Shown: positions 1-8,167, counted from the first letter of the stretch. The stretch: DNA of 38,320 nt from Synergistaceae bacterium (GCA_017448795.1 JAFSKV010000086.1:1-38320); one strand, 5' to 3'. Notes: a model not told the origin generated them from the sequence alone. A program made the numbers and translations.

Positions 1-55
1 AACCCGCGTCGCAGCCTTGAAAGGGCTGTGTCCTAGGCCTCTGGACGATGGGACC
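1..55 (-). tRNA. tRNA-Glu (TTC), 3' end cut by window edge
   Basis: The reverse complement begins GGTCCCATCGTC, the usual 5' end of a bacterial tRNA-Glu, followed by a D-loop containing GAGGCC. A five-pair anticodon stem (CAGCC/GGCTG) closes the loop CTTTCAA, giving anticodon TTC. The sequence runs off the window in the T-arm (GCGGGTT), so the T-loop, acceptor 3' strand and CCA are not seen. It lies 10 nt downstream of tRNA-Lys on the same strand, so the two are probably one transcript. Confidence 0.9.
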
Positions 56-65
56 CTGTGATGAG

Positions 66-141
66 TGGTGAATCGCGCGGGACTTGAACCCGCGACACCC
101 GGATTAAAAGTCCGGTGCTCTACCGACTGAGCTAGCGATTC
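66..141 (-). tRNA. tRNA-Lys (TTT)
   Basis: A full cloverleaf is readable on the minus strand. The acceptor is GAATCGC paired with GCGATTC. The D-arm contains AGCTCAGTCGGTAGAGC. The anticodon stem CCGGA/TCCGG closes loop CTTTTAA, giving anticodon TTT. The T-arm is GCGGG-TTCAAGT-CCCGC. The discriminator is A and the CCA end is encoded. It is the first gene of a tRNA-Lys to tRNA-Glu pair. Confidence 0.95.
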
Positions 142-164
142 AGCAAAGCAACAGGGGGTATTAT

Positions 165-173
165 ATTATCGCA
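165..173 (-). promoter_or_regulatory. extended -10 promoter for tRNA-Lys/tRNA-Glu
   Basis: On the minus strand the sequence reads TGC-GATAAT, an extended -10 element, about 24 nt upstream of the tRNA-Lys 5' end. I see no good -35 hexamer. It fits the TGn extended -10 pattern seen before several other genes in the window. Confidence 0.5.
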
Positions 174-194
174 GCCCGAAAAAATCAAATCACA

Positions 195-203
195 TGTTAT
201 CAT
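195..203 (+). promoter_or_regulatory. candidate extended -10 promoter for the peptidase/ATPase pair
   Basis: TG-T-TATCAT lies about 20 nt upstream of the AAAGGAGG ribosome binding site that serves the gene starting at 238. No convincing -35 is visible. The call rests only on motif and position. Confidence 0.4.
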
Positions 204-237
204 TTACCCGTAATCCCTGCAAAAGGAGGCTGACTCT

Positions 238-1038
238 TTGACATTAACCGAAACTCTCTCGCGGCTCTCCGTGCTTAACCGCGACAACGGACGCAGCTTC
301 ACAGACACTTCGCGGCTCGACGCAATCAGCAGCTCACTCAAGGCAGCAAAATATTCACGGCTGAATCACGGCGGACTCTTTCACCTCTACTCCTTGAAGC
401 CCATAAACGAAATCAGCAGGCCAGTTGTGATTATATCTTCTCATGTTGACTGTGAGGCGGGAATCACAAGATGTTTCACGGATTTCCTGCCGGGCGGGCT
501 TATGCGCGGGACTTTCGACAACTCCATAACCAACGCTTCACTGTTATATCTCATGCTTGAAGGAAGGCTGCCGGACAACGTTCTTGCGGCTTTCACAGGC
601 GATGAGGAGAGAAATTCACGCGGGGCTGAAGATGTGATATGGTTCGCAGGATGTTCCGGGCTTGAGATTGAGTGCGTGATAGTTCTTGATGTTACTGACA
701 GGGGCTGGGATGAAGGAGCGGATTTCACGGTGGAAAATAATTTCTGGTCTGACTCACTCGGCGCGAAGGTGATAAAGGCTGCGGAAAATTCCGGGTTCAC
801 ATGGCGTTTTGTCCCGGAAGACCCCGGCAATATTCCAGGGTACATAAACGGAAGGAACGTGATTCCGTTTGAGGCTGATGAAGATGAATCCTGGGAATAT
901 GACGAGTATTATGCTCAGTGTTTCAGCCTCTGCCTTCCCGTGAAAGGAGACATGCACAGAAACGAAGGAGTTTATGCGCGGCAGGAGTCATTCAAGCGTT
1001 ACACAGATATTATTGCGGAACTGGCGGCATCAATATAA
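238..1038 (+). CDS. M20/M28/M42-like (clan MH) zinc metallopeptidase-type hydrolase
   Basis: This 266-residue protein starts at TTG, 8 nt after AAAGGAGG; no better start is near. It carries the ordered ligand set of co-catalytic zinc peptidases of clan MH. H69-x-D71 is in SSHVD, D94 in GTFDN, E123-E124 in FTGDEE (general base plus ligand), D151 in VLDV and H240 near the C-terminus (DMHRNEG). It is shorter than typical M42 or M28 enzymes (about 340 residues) and shows no signal peptide or clear lid domain, so it is probably a cytoplasmic aminopeptidase or amidohydrolase of unknown substrate. The ligand set looks complete, so it should be active. It sits 19 nt upstream of a phage-type ATPase gene with its own SD, so the two are likely cotranscribed. 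Family level is fairly sure; exact family and substrate are not. Confidence 0.75.
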   Translation: MTLTETLSRLSVLNRDNGRSFTDTSRLDAISSSLKAAKYSRLNHGGLFHLYSLKPINEISRPVVIISSHVDCEAGITRCFTDFLPGGLMRGTFDNSITNASLLYLMLEGRLPDNVLAAFTGDEERNSRGAEDVIWFAGCSGLEIECVIVLDVTDRGWDEGADFTVENNFWSDSLGAKVIKAAENSGFTWRFVPEDPGNIPGYINGRNVIPFEADEDESWEYDEYYAQCFSLCLPVKGDMHRNEGVYARQESFKRYTDIIAELAASI

Positions 1039-1057
1039 TCACAAGGAGGCAGATAAT

Positions 1058-1969
1058 ATGTTCAGGAAAGCAGAAAGACGAAAAGCAAAACTCAGGCTCG
1101 CAATAACAGGCCCGGCAGGTTCAGGCAAGACTTACGGAGCTCTCCAGATAGCCCAGGGGCTCGGCGGCAAGATAGCCATGATTGACACAGAGAACGGATC
1201 AGGCGACTTATACGCTGACATTTGCGACTATGACGTCCAGACACTCACAGCACCCTACAGCATCCAGAAATATCTCGCGGCAATCCATGAGGCAGAAAGC
1301 GAGGGCTACGACATCCTCATCATCGACTCCCTCTCCCACGCATGGAGCGGAGAAGGAGGACTGCTAGATATGCATAATCAGCTTACCAACAGCATGAAGA
1401 GCGGAAATTCATACGCGGCGTGGAACAAGATTACCCCGTGGCACAATAGGCTAATTGAGACTATGCTTGCCTCACAGTGCCACATCATCGCCACGATGAG
1501 GAGCAAGACAGATTACGCGCAGATTCAGAACGACAAGGGACGCACAGAAATCCGCAAGGTTGGTCTCGCTCCTGTACAGCGCGACGGAATGGACTACGAG
1601 TTCACGGTTGTGTTCGACCTGAGCATGGAGCATAGTGTTACGGTCAGCAAGGACAGGACGAGCCTCTTTGACCGCCAGATATTCACGATAAGCCAAGAGA
1701 CCGGGAAAATTCTACGCAGGTGGCTCGACTCCGGCGCGGAAATCCCGCCAGACGCAAACGACATACGCAACAAAATCAACAGGCTTTACCGCGGGTACAT
1801 GGACTTGTTCGGGCAGGACGCTCAGGCAGCACAGTCGGCAATGCAGAGGGTAACAGGCGGCCGTGCGTCAAAAGAATGGACGGATGAGGACATGAAGAAT
1901 CTTGCTGAGGATTTGGCGGTAAGGATGCAGAAGAAAGGCAACATGGACGGCTCGGAAGTATCGGCGTGA
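1058..1969 (+). CDS. phage-type AAA ATPase (AAA_24/Sak4-like, RecA fold)
   Basis: A 303-residue protein starting at the ATG that follows ACAAGGAGG; the open frame extends upstream but only over the preceding gene. It has Walker A GPAGSGKT at residues 18-25, an MIDTENGSG segment after strand 2, and Walker B ILIIDS with D90. A QCHIIATMRSK segment follows, then KVGLAPVQRDGMDYEF, which is characteristic of the phage nucleotide-binding proteins often annotated as AAA_24 or Sak4-like. Known members bind single-stranded DNA and assist annealing or recombination beside phage SSB genes. Here there is no phage neighbour: the gene follows a metallopeptidase and ends in its own terminator. It may be a domesticated prophage gene or a remnant with a retained role. 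Fold is sure, role is inferred. Confidence 0.8.
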   Translation: MFRKAERRKAKLRLAITGPAGSGKTYGALQIAQGLGGKIAMIDTENGSGDLYADICDYDVQTLTAPYSIQKYLAAIHEAESEGYDILIIDSLSHAWSGEGGLLDMHNQLTNSMKSGNSYAAWNKITPWHNRLIETMLASQCHIIATMRSKTDYAQIQNDKGRTEIRKVGLAPVQRDGMDYEFTVVFDLSMEHSVTVSKDRTSLFDRQIFTISQETGKILRRWLDSGAEIPPDANDIRNKINRLYRGYMDLFGQDAQAAQSAMQRVTGGRASKEWTDEDMKNLAEDLAVRMQKKGNMDGSEVSA

Positions 1970-1976
1970 AATTCTT

Positions 1977-2012
1977 GGGGCGGGAATCGTGCTGACTCCT
2001 GCCCCGTTTTTT
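1977..2012 (+). terminator. intrinsic terminator after the AAA ATPase gene
   Basis: A 9-bp stem GGGGCGGGA / TCCTGCCCC (one G-U pair) with an 11-nt loop is followed by GTTTTTTT. It begins 7 nt after the ATPase stop and ends 5 nt before the stop codon of the converging minus-strand gene. Confidence 0.85.
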
Positions 2013-2017
2013 GCTGA

Positions 2018-2683
2018 CTAGTACGGATTAGACTCGGCTTCCCTCCTGTAACGCCTGTATATCTCGCCGATTGCCTCAAAGGGATTCCCGCTTCTTGACT
2101 TCACAGCCCGGTCACCGCTCGCCGCCGGGATTGTTTCAGGCTTGGTTATTGCGCTGTCACGGCCTGACTTCATACGCAGAAGAACGTAGCAAAATTCAGG
2201 CTCTGAGTCCGTGTCATACTTCATATCTTTCTGCATAATCTCAAGGTAGAAATCCCTCGGCTGGGGCGTGAGGCTGATTGTTACGGGATGCCTGCCGCCG
2301 TCCTCGTCCGGGCTGGTTTCCAGCGGCTCGCCTGATGAGTCGAACACTCTCACAGAATACACGTCATCCCCTCCCCAGTCAGAAACAGTAACATAGCTTC
2401 CCCTCGCCGTGATTTCTACAGGCTCGTTAGGATTAAGCAGGCTGTTCTGTCTTGACGGGACATTTCCCCGCGTTATAGGCAGGGTTGACCTGAGAGGGCT
2501 TGTTATGGTGATGTCCGGGACCGGGGAGCCGCCGAGATTCTCCCCTGCGTTCTCGCTCACATAGACGGCATCATTCCCGCCCGAAACACTCCCTGCGTTC
2601 CCTATGATGACATAAGGGGGCATAACGTCAGCAAAAGCTGTACCAGTCAGCAGAAGAAACAAGGCGCACAAAAATTTTCTCAT
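2018..2683 (-). CDS. secreted hypothetical protein with signal peptide
   Basis: This 221-residue protein begins MRKFLCALFLLLTGTAFA-D, a clear Sec signal peptide with likely cleavage after residue 18, so the mature protein is exported. The rest is rich in Gly, Ser, Pro and Asp. A predicted beta-rich middle region (about 90-170, including VTVSDWGGDDVYSVRVFDSS) may be an Ig-like or jelly-roll fold. The C-terminal 45 residues look disordered and basic and end in RRYRREAESNPY. I recognise no family. It lies 15 nt downstream of the J-domain gene on the same strand and is probably cotranscribed with it, which could hint at an envelope stress or assembly role, but this is only inference. It has no cysteine-based lipobox. 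Confidence 0.7.
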   Translation of the reverse strand: MRKFLCALFLLLTGTAFADVMPPYVIIGNAGSVSGGNDAVYVSENAGENLGGSPVPDITITSPLRSTLPITRGNVPSRQNSLLNPNEPVEITARGSYVTVSDWGGDDVYSVRVFDSSGEPLETSPDEDGGRHPVTISLTPQPRDFYLEIMQKDMKYDTDSEPEFCYVLLRMKSGRDSAITKPETIPAASGDRAVKSRSGNPFEAIGEIYRRYRREAESNPY

Positions 2684-2698
2684 GACAAAGATTCCTCC

Positions 2699-3607
2699 CT
2701 ACAATAATTTTCTTGACCATGCACGCACAGCGGCGGCCGGGTGATTCCCAAGCTCCTGCAAACGCTTCCTGTGTTTCAGGGCGGAACGTGGGAAGTTCAT
2801 CCTCATAGCTCCCAGAAGAGGCACAAGTATTCTCATGTCGTCAGAGGCAAGAAGGCTGCGTATTATCCCGTCATTCATGGCCTTTCCGGCGGGCCAGCGT
2901 CTGAGTATCACTGCGGCGTTCTCAGGTGAAACGTGAAGTAACATGCTCTCCATTGAGTCCGCGTCGCTGCCTATGAGGCTGATAATGAGTCCTGCCGGGA
3001 AATTCGCTGCGTTCCCTGAAGTGTCAAGGGCAATGAGCTTGCGTGTAGCCGCGTCAAACGGAAGGGAGGCGGCAATATCGGCTGTTGTGCTGTCAATTTC
3101 GGGACGCTTGAGGAGCTCAGTTAATGCTTTGCGGAACTCTACTCTGTTTGCGAACGGTGCAGAGTGTTTCAGTGCTGCGGCTATGACTTTTGGGCGTGAT
3201 GACTTCATGCGGAAGATTATTGCCTTCATGTCGGAGTCGCTGCCTGTCTTCCTGCTGGCAAAATAGTCCCGGAAATCTGCCTCATATTTCGTGAGTATGG
3301 CATCAATTTTTGCTGACCGCTCAGACTTTGCGGCATCCTCGCGGCGTTTCTGCTCCTGCCTTCGGAAGCGTGCCTTCTCGTGCTCAGGGATGCTCCTGGC
3401 CAATGCGTCCAGCTCTTCAGGCGCAAGATTCTTGAGGAGGGTATATGCCCCTGTGATCTGCTGGAAGAGGAAACTGCTCTTCTGCCCGGTAACATCGGGG
3501 TGAAATTCGCGGGCTAATTTCCTGAACGCCGCGTGTATGTCGTCAGGTGTCGCGCCGGGACTGAGGCCTAATGTTCGCAGGCTGGTTATTATTTCCGCGC
3601 TGTCTAT
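2699..3607 (-). CDS. J-domain (DnaJ-like) protein with helical-repeat C-terminus; apparent ATA start
   Basis: The usual start codons in this frame give a TTG start at 3403 and a 234-residue protein with no recognisable N-terminus. Reading further upstream reveals a J-domain: residues 12-15 TLGL, PDDIHAAFRKLAREFHPD with the HPD motif at 36-38, then ITGAYTLLKNL to about residue 61. The only start that keeps it whole and has a ribosome binding site is ATA at 3605-3607, 8 nt after AAAGGGGG. The frame is closed by TGA at 3623-3625, and no ATG, GTG or TTG lies between the two. The full protein is about 302 residues: J-domain, a charged coil rich in Glu/Arg/Lys (about 70-115), then alpha-helical, HEAT-like sequence to the end. 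It should stimulate an Hsp70 (DnaK) through the HPD loop; the client is unknown. An assembly frameshift at the start is the alternative explanation. Confidence 0.75.
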   Translation of the reverse strand: MDSAEIITSLRTLGLSPGATPDDIHAAFRKLAREFHPDVTGQKSSFLFQQITGAYTLLKNLAPEELDALARSIPEHEKARFRRQEQKRREDAAKSERSAKIDAILTKYEADFRDYFASRKTGSDSDMKAIIFRMKSSRPKVIAAALKHSAPFANRVEFRKALTELLKRPEIDSTTADIAASLPFDAATRKLIALDTSGNAANFPAGLIISLIGSDADSMESMLLHVSPENAAVILRRWPAGKAMNDGIIRSLLASDDMRILVPLLGAMRMNFPRSALKHRKRLQELGNHPAAAVRAWSRKLL

Positions 3608-3699
3608 GACGTTTTCCCCCTTTCATGAAATTTCACGGATTGCCAAAAAATTTCGGCCATGTCATTATTCTAATATACATTTCACAGGAGGTAAAAATT

Positions 3700-4347
3700 T
3701 TGACGGCAGCAATAGCACTAGTATTAGCCCTCACCGTATCAATCACAATAAATGTCATGCTCATGCTCAGGAAAAAGGCGGCTCAGAACCGTTCAGTCCG
3801 CACGACGATATTATCCGGCATCCAGAACGTGAGCGAGCTTGCCACGATCCGGGAAAGATTCCAGTCCATCGTGTCATTCTCAGACGGAGTGAAGATACCC
3901 GGCCTGAACATGAATTTTCCCGGCACAACGCGCAAGTTCATGCTGAAGTATTACGGAACGATTGTATGCGGGTGCGACCTGACGAAGGCGAGAGTGTCAG
4001 AACGCTTTGACGTGAACAGAGTCAGAATCACCCTCCCTCACAGCGAGATACTTGACATTTACGCGGACGTTCACAGCTTCGAGGTGTATGACCAGAGCGC
4101 GGGGATATTCACGAGCGTGAAACTTGAGGACCAGAACAGGGAAGTGAACGCTGACCTTGAGAAGGTGAAGGCGCATGAGCTTGAACGGGGGATACTCGCG
4201 CAGTCTGACGAGAACGTGAGGAAGATTCTGACCTCGGTTGTAGCGTCAACAGGAATGGAAGCGGAAATCATGTTCACGGATGAAGGCCGCCGTGAAATCG
4301 GAATGAATGAGACTGTCCTTCAGCTTGAGGGTACAGCAGCGGAGTAG
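3700..4347 (+). CDS. DUF4230-domain membrane-anchored protein
   Basis: The open frame begins at ATG 3625, but the start is better placed at TTG 3700, 8 nt after AGGAGG, giving 215 residues. The N-terminus is then one hydrophobic segment (residues 3-21) followed by RKK, an uncleaved anchor with the rest outside the cytoplasm or in the periplasm. The body matches the DUF4230 pattern: YYGTIVCGCDLTKARV, then RITLPHSEILDIYADVHSFEVYD, and a C-terminal helix with EENVRKIL-like spacing (SDENVRKILTSVV). The function of DUF4230 proteins is not established. The gene stands alone, divergent from the J-domain gene and convergent with the large secreted protein gene. Confidence 0.75.
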   Translation: MTAAIALVLALTVSITINVMLMLRKKAAQNRSVRTTILSGIQNVSELATIRERFQSIVSFSDGVKIPGLNMNFPGTTRKFMLKYYGTIVCGCDLTKARVSERFDVNRVRITLPHSEILDIYADVHSFEVYDQSAGIFTSVKLEDQNREVNADLEKVKAHELERGILAQSDENVRKILTSVVASTGMEAEIMFTDEGRREIGMNETVLQLEGTAAE

Positions 4348-4353
4348 AAATTT

Positions 4354-4381
4354 GCCCTGTCAGACCGAAATCCGGCAGGGC
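4354..4381. terminator. weak bidirectional hairpin between converging genes
   Basis: GCCCTG / CAGGGC can form a 6-bp stem, extendable by a couple of pairs, in the 44-nt gap between the DUF4230 gene and the converging secreted-protein gene. There is no T-tract on the plus side and only a mixed T-rich stretch on the minus side. It may act as a weak terminator in either direction. Confidence 0.35.
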
Positions 4382-4391
4382 GCGTTCAGCA

Positions 4392-7300
4392 TCACTTCCT
4401 CACGGCAATCTCAGGCCTGTAAACCACGCCCTCATTGAGCCAGACCGACACCGTGATTTTCCGGCTCTCAGGAACACAGGAAATCTCTTCCCCGGTGTCG
4501 TCAAGAAACTCCGCTATGTCGTCATCCTCAGACGGCGCGTCAGAATTTGCGAGGTAGACCAGTTCCGTTCCTTCCGGCACATCATCACTGAGCAAAACAG
4601 TGAAATCATACATCCCGGCCATGTCGCAGGAAATCTCACCAAGTTCCGCCACAACGATATAACCGCCTGCCTGCTTTGCCGCAATCCCTGTTACCTGGCC
4701 GCTGTCAGCATAGAGTCCAGAAGTCAGCCCCGAATCAGCCCGTTCTGCCGGAGCATCTTGAAGCCGACTCGTTTTATTCCGCGCGGAAGCGGCGTTTACT
4801 TTTAGGGTAACTTTCTTTGACTTTTTCCCCGCGTCATTGCTGGCTGTTATCGTGAGCTTGTAGCCTGATTTCGAGTATGATGCCGGGATTCCTGAGATTA
4901 TCCCGGTCTCTGTGTCGAACGAGAGTCCTTCCGGCAATGTCCCTGTGATGCTCCAAGTTACAGGGAGGCTTCCTGCTGTGAGCTTGAGGCCTGAGCTGTA
5001 GGGAACGTTGAGGGTTGCTCTTGCAAGATTTCCTGACAGCTTAGGGGCGGCTCCTTTCACTGTGAGCTGAAGAGTCTTCTCCGTGCTTCCTGCTGGATTC
5101 GAGGCTACAACCTTCACGCTGAACGTCCCGGAAACAGAAGGCCTGCCTGAGATTCTCCCGGTCTTGGCGTTGATTGTTAGGCCTGAAGGGAGTCCTTCCG
5201 CTGACCATGTGAGGGGCTTGGAGCCTTTAGCCTTGAGGGCGACGCTGTAGGTTTTGTTGACTGTCCCGGATTTGAGGCTCGCTGTTGTGATGCTGGCCGG
5301 GATAAATATCTGTAGCGCGAATCTCGCTTTGCTGTAACCGTATGAGTTAGCGGCCTTGACGGTGATGGTGAATTTGCCGGCTCTTGAGGGGATGCCGGAG
5401 ATTGTACCCGTGTCTGAAGCCAGATTGAGGCCGTCAGGAAGCCTTGTTGATGTCCATTTTTCTGCGCTGCCCCCTGAAGCTGTGAACTGGAATGCGTATT
5501 GTTCCCCTGTTACGGCATAAGGCAGGGCGGCTTTCGTTATCACGGGTTTGCCTGGCGCGTCAACATGTGTGTATGTTATCTCTGTGTTGCTGTCGTGATA
5601 AAAATTCCATTCCGATGAATCGCGTTTCGTGCAGCCTCCGATGTTGAGGGCGGAAATGTTGTTGCTGTAGCAGTAGAGCTTCAGAAGCTCCGGGCAGTTG
5701 TCGATGTTGAGCCATTCAAGTTTGTTGTTGTCGCAGTAAAGATGAGTCAGCCTGCTGTTATTGCTCAGGTCGAGAAGAGTCAGGCTGTTATGACTGCAGG
5801 CAAGCCACGTGAGATTTTCATTAGCCGCAAGATTCAGTGATGAAAGATTGTTTGTCCCGCAAAGGAGAACAGAAAGCCCTGTATTTTTGCCCGTGTAGAG
5901 TCTGCTTAGTCTGTTATCTCCGCAGTTTATGTAGTTCACGTTCGGGCAGATGCTTACGTCAAGCCTTGTTATCTTGTTCGAACCGCATATCAGTACCCAC
6001 AATGACGAACAGCCGGAAATATTGAGCGTTTCTATCTCGTTGTGCTGACATTCGAGCCAAGAAAGCCGGGTATTCTTGCTGAGGTCTAAATCTGTCAGCC
6101 CGTTGTACTCGCAGTGAAGGGTCTCGAGCGATGTGAAGTATTCAATGCCCTTGAGGCTGTAAATCCCGCCCTTCTGGCTTTCCGTGCCTCTTACATCTAT
6201 GTTTGTTACGGCTGAAATCTCGGAAGTGTCGAGCCATTCATCGCCGTCTTTGTCGAAATTCGCGCTCAAATATTCCCTGAACGAATCATCCGGGAAATTT
6301 GTGGTATTGAGTTCCGCACCTAGCCTTTCTCTGACGGTCAGGAAGAATGATTTGTTGTACTGGCCTTCGGAGTTGTACGCGGCGACTGTAACATGGTATG
6401 TGCCTTCAAGCTCAGGCTGCCCGGTGATTTCACCTGAGACATTGCACGAGAGTCCTTTAGGCAGTCCGACGGCTTTCCACGTTATGGGCTCAGACCCGGC
6501 GGAATAAAGCTGCTTGTAGTATTCGCTCTTCAAGTTAGCGTCGGGAAGCGAGGAGGTTGTTACTGTAGGCTCCAGCTTGAGGTCTCCTCTCATGCAGTCC
6601 CATTCGCAGATGAAGAAAGTCCTTTCCTTCCTGAGGCCGTCAGAAGTCTTCCATGCTCCGCCCTTGTCCCACGCTTTAAGCTGAAGGTAATTATCCCCGC
6701 TTTCAGAGTCTGCTGTGAAGTTGGTGTAGCTGAAATTCTCGCCTGTTGTCCATTCCCACGAATCTGAAGCCTTATTGCCTCCTGCCCAGAACACAGTATC
6801 AGACCATCCTGATTTGTCCGAAATCTTCATGAAAGTCTCAATCATGGCCTGCTCACCGCTTGAAGTTATGCTGACCAGATGCCCGCCCAGAGCCTCGCAG
6901 TAATCTTTTGCATCCTCCCAGCTTGCAGAGATGGTGAAAAACTGATATGTATGTCCGTTGTACTGGTGAGTGTTGCCGGGGTGATACTGCCACATTTCGG
7001 GGGATATGCCTATGTACCTGTCATTGCTCTCATCACGGACAGCGAAGGCGTATGTGTCGTGATAGAACTCATTTGCTGCCTCCTCGCCGCCTGTATAGCC
7101 CCATTGTTCAGCGTTGTGAGTGCCGGGCATAGGGTAACCCAGAAGACTCTCATAGAACCAGTCGAAGCAGTGAAGAAGCTCGTGAAGACGGACATCGAGA
7201 AGGTACAGCTCATTCCAGTAGAAGCCCGCCCTTGCTCTTGCGAGTGTTCCCCCGCCGAGTCCGCCGTAAGAATTTATCTTGTCGCTGTCTCCATCCAGCT

Positions 7301-7688
7301 TGTACGTGATGAATTTGAAGTTATAGGGATGGCCTTTGTCTTTTGCGCGCTGAATCTCATTATTCACGTCTTCGGGAAAGTCTTTGTAGTCGACAAAAAG
7401 CCAATTGCTGTCGGTGAGAGTTGTAACTTCCATTGCCGAGTCAAACAGGGTAATCTGAACGTCAACAGTATTGCCTGAAGCGTCCTCAATGAATTTCTCC
7501 ACGTCGTAAGCAAGCTCATGTTCCTTGTTGATTTCCCATTCCGTCATCTCGCAGGTGTATTGAGTCCCGTCATGGTTCACGTTCAGTTTAGGGAGAGTGA
7601 TCCACAATATCCGCCACACGGGGACTTCTGCGAACGCCGCCGCCGCTGACATAAGAACAAACATAGCCGCTGCCGCAAATTTCTTCAT
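4392..7688 (-). CDS. large secreted multidomain protein: HExxH domain, C-type lectin-like, LRR and He_PIG repeats
   Basis: 1098 residues, ATG start 8 nt after AAGGAGG. In order: signal peptide (1-20, cleaving after AFA); an N-terminal region with HELLH at 169-173, a zinc-metallopeptidase signature, followed by H191 and E202-E203 that could supply a third ligand; a C-type lectin-like domain (about 243-365, WEDAKDYCEALGGHLVSI to FICEWD); a He_PIG/Ig-like module (about 374-453); an EF-hand-like DKDGDEWLD at 479-487; roughly eight leucine-rich repeats of about 21 residues (515-685), many ending in Cys-x-x-Asn; three further He_PIG modules (about 714-970); and a C-terminal beta-rich domain of about 80 residues. 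It is an exported adhesin or surface hydrolase, probably binding glycans or mucus. No C-terminal sorting signal or membrane anchor is evident. The gene is monocistronic and follows the rpsI terminator. Architecture is clear; the enzymatic activity is inferred from HExxH alone. Confidence 0.85.
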   Translation of the reverse strand: MKKFAAAAMFVLMSAAAAFAEVPVWRILWITLPKLNVNHDGTQYTCEMTEWEINKEHELAYDVEKFIEDASGNTVDVQITLFDSAMEVTTLTDSNWLFVDYKDFPEDVNNEIQRAKDKGHPYNFKFITYKLDGDSDKINSYGGLGGGTLARARAGFYWNELYLLDVRLHELLHCFDWFYESLLGYPMPGTHNAEQWGYTGGEEAANEFYHDTYAFAVRDESNDRYIGISPEMWQYHPGNTHQYNGHTYQFFTISASWEDAKDYCEALGGHLVSITSSGEQAMIETFMKISDKSGWSDTVFWAGGNKASDSWEWTTGENFSYTNFTADSESGDNYLQLKAWDKGGAWKTSDGLRKERTFFICEWDCMRGDLKLEPTVTTSSLPDANLKSEYYKQLYSAGSEPITWKAVGLPKGLSCNVSGEITGQPELEGTYHVTVAAYNSEGQYNKSFFLTVRERLGAELNTTNFPDDSFREYLSANFDKDGDEWLDTSEISAVTNIDVRGTESQKGGIYSLKGIEYFTSLETLHCEYNGLTDLDLSKNTRLSWLECQHNEIETLNISGCSSLWVLICGSNKITRLDVSICPNVNYINCGDNRLSRLYTGKNTGLSVLLCGTNNLSSLNLAANENLTWLACSHNSLTLLDLSNNSRLTHLYCDNNKLEWLNIDNCPELLKLYCYSNNISALNIGGCTKRDSSEWNFYHDSNTEITYTHVDAPGKPVITKAALPYAVTGEQYAFQFTASGGSAEKWTSTRLPDGLNLASDTGTISGIPSRAGKFTITVKAANSYGYSKARFALQIFIPASITTASLKSGTVNKTYSVALKAKGSKPLTWSAEGLPSGLTINAKTGRISGRPSVSGTFSVKVVASNPAGSTEKTLQLTVKGAAPKLSGNLARATLNVPYSSGLKLTAGSLPVTWSITGTLPEGLSFDTETGIISGIPASYSKSGYKLTITASNDAGKKSKKVTLKVNAASARNKTSRLQDAPAERADSGLTSGLYADSGQVTGIAAKQAGGYIVVAELGEISCDMAGMYDFTVLLSDDVPEGTELVYLANSDAPSEDDDIAEFLDDTGEEISCVPESRKITVSVWLNEGVVYRPEIAVRK

Positions 7689-7711
7689 GCTATCTGCCTC
7701 CTTAAGTGTAC

Positions 7712-7741
7712 AAAAAATCCCCCGCCAAATCTGACAGGGGA
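7712..7741 (-). terminator. intrinsic terminator of the rplM-rpsI operon
   Basis: On the minus strand a 9-bp stem TCCCCTGTC / GGCGGGGGA (with G-U pairs) and a 6-nt loop is followed by TTTTTT. It begins 15 nt after the rpsI stop codon and separates the ribosomal operon from the large secreted protein gene. Confidence 0.9.
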
Positions 7742-7756
7742 ATCTCTCTTCTCTCT

Positions 7757-8152
7757 CTAACGCTTCGAGTACTGCCTCTTTCCTCTCGCACCCTTCTGCC
7801 CGAACTTCTTGCGCTCGACCATCCTGGGATCTCTTGTGAGGAGTCCTTCCTTCTTGAGCGCGGGGCGGTAATCGGGATTCAGCTTGATGAGTGCCCTTGC
7901 CAGCCCCAGCTTCACCGCTCCTGCCTGTCCTGTGAGTCCGCCGCCTGAAGCGTTCACGAAAACGTCGACCCTTCCCTCAACGCCTGCTGTCTTCAGTGCT
8001 TGGTACACCTGGGACTGCCACACCAAGCGCGGGAAATACTCCTCGACTTCGCGGCCGTTGATCTTGATTTCGCCCGAGCCTGCGCAGATTCTCACGCGGG
8101 CTAATGCGTTCTTCCTGCGGCCTGTTCCCCATATGTATTTGTCGTCTGCCAT
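7757..8152 (-). CDS. rpsI: 30S ribosomal protein S9
   Basis: 131 residues, the normal bacterial S9 length. The N-terminal GTGRRKNALARVRI, the NASGGGLTGQAGAVKLGLARAL core and the basic C-terminal tail ending GKRQYSKR (which reaches the P-site tRNA in known ribosomes) are all present. The start ATG has a GGAGGAAT-type ribosome binding site in the 15-nt gap after rplM. It forms the conserved rplM-rpsI pair and ends at the terminator 7712-7741. Confidence 0.98.
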   Translation of the reverse strand: MADDKYIWGTGRRKNALARVRICAGSGEIKINGREVEEYFPRLVWQSQVYQALKTAGVEGRVDVFVNASGGGLTGQAGAVKLGLARALIKLNPDYRPALKKEGLLTRDPRMVERKKFGQKGARGKRQYSKR

Positions 8153-8167
8153 CTGATTTATTCCTCC

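Noticed and set aside
6879-7478. 199-residue plus ORF antisense to the large secreted protein
   Set aside because: Shadow ORF on the opposite strand of an obvious gene with signal peptide and domains; no start signal.
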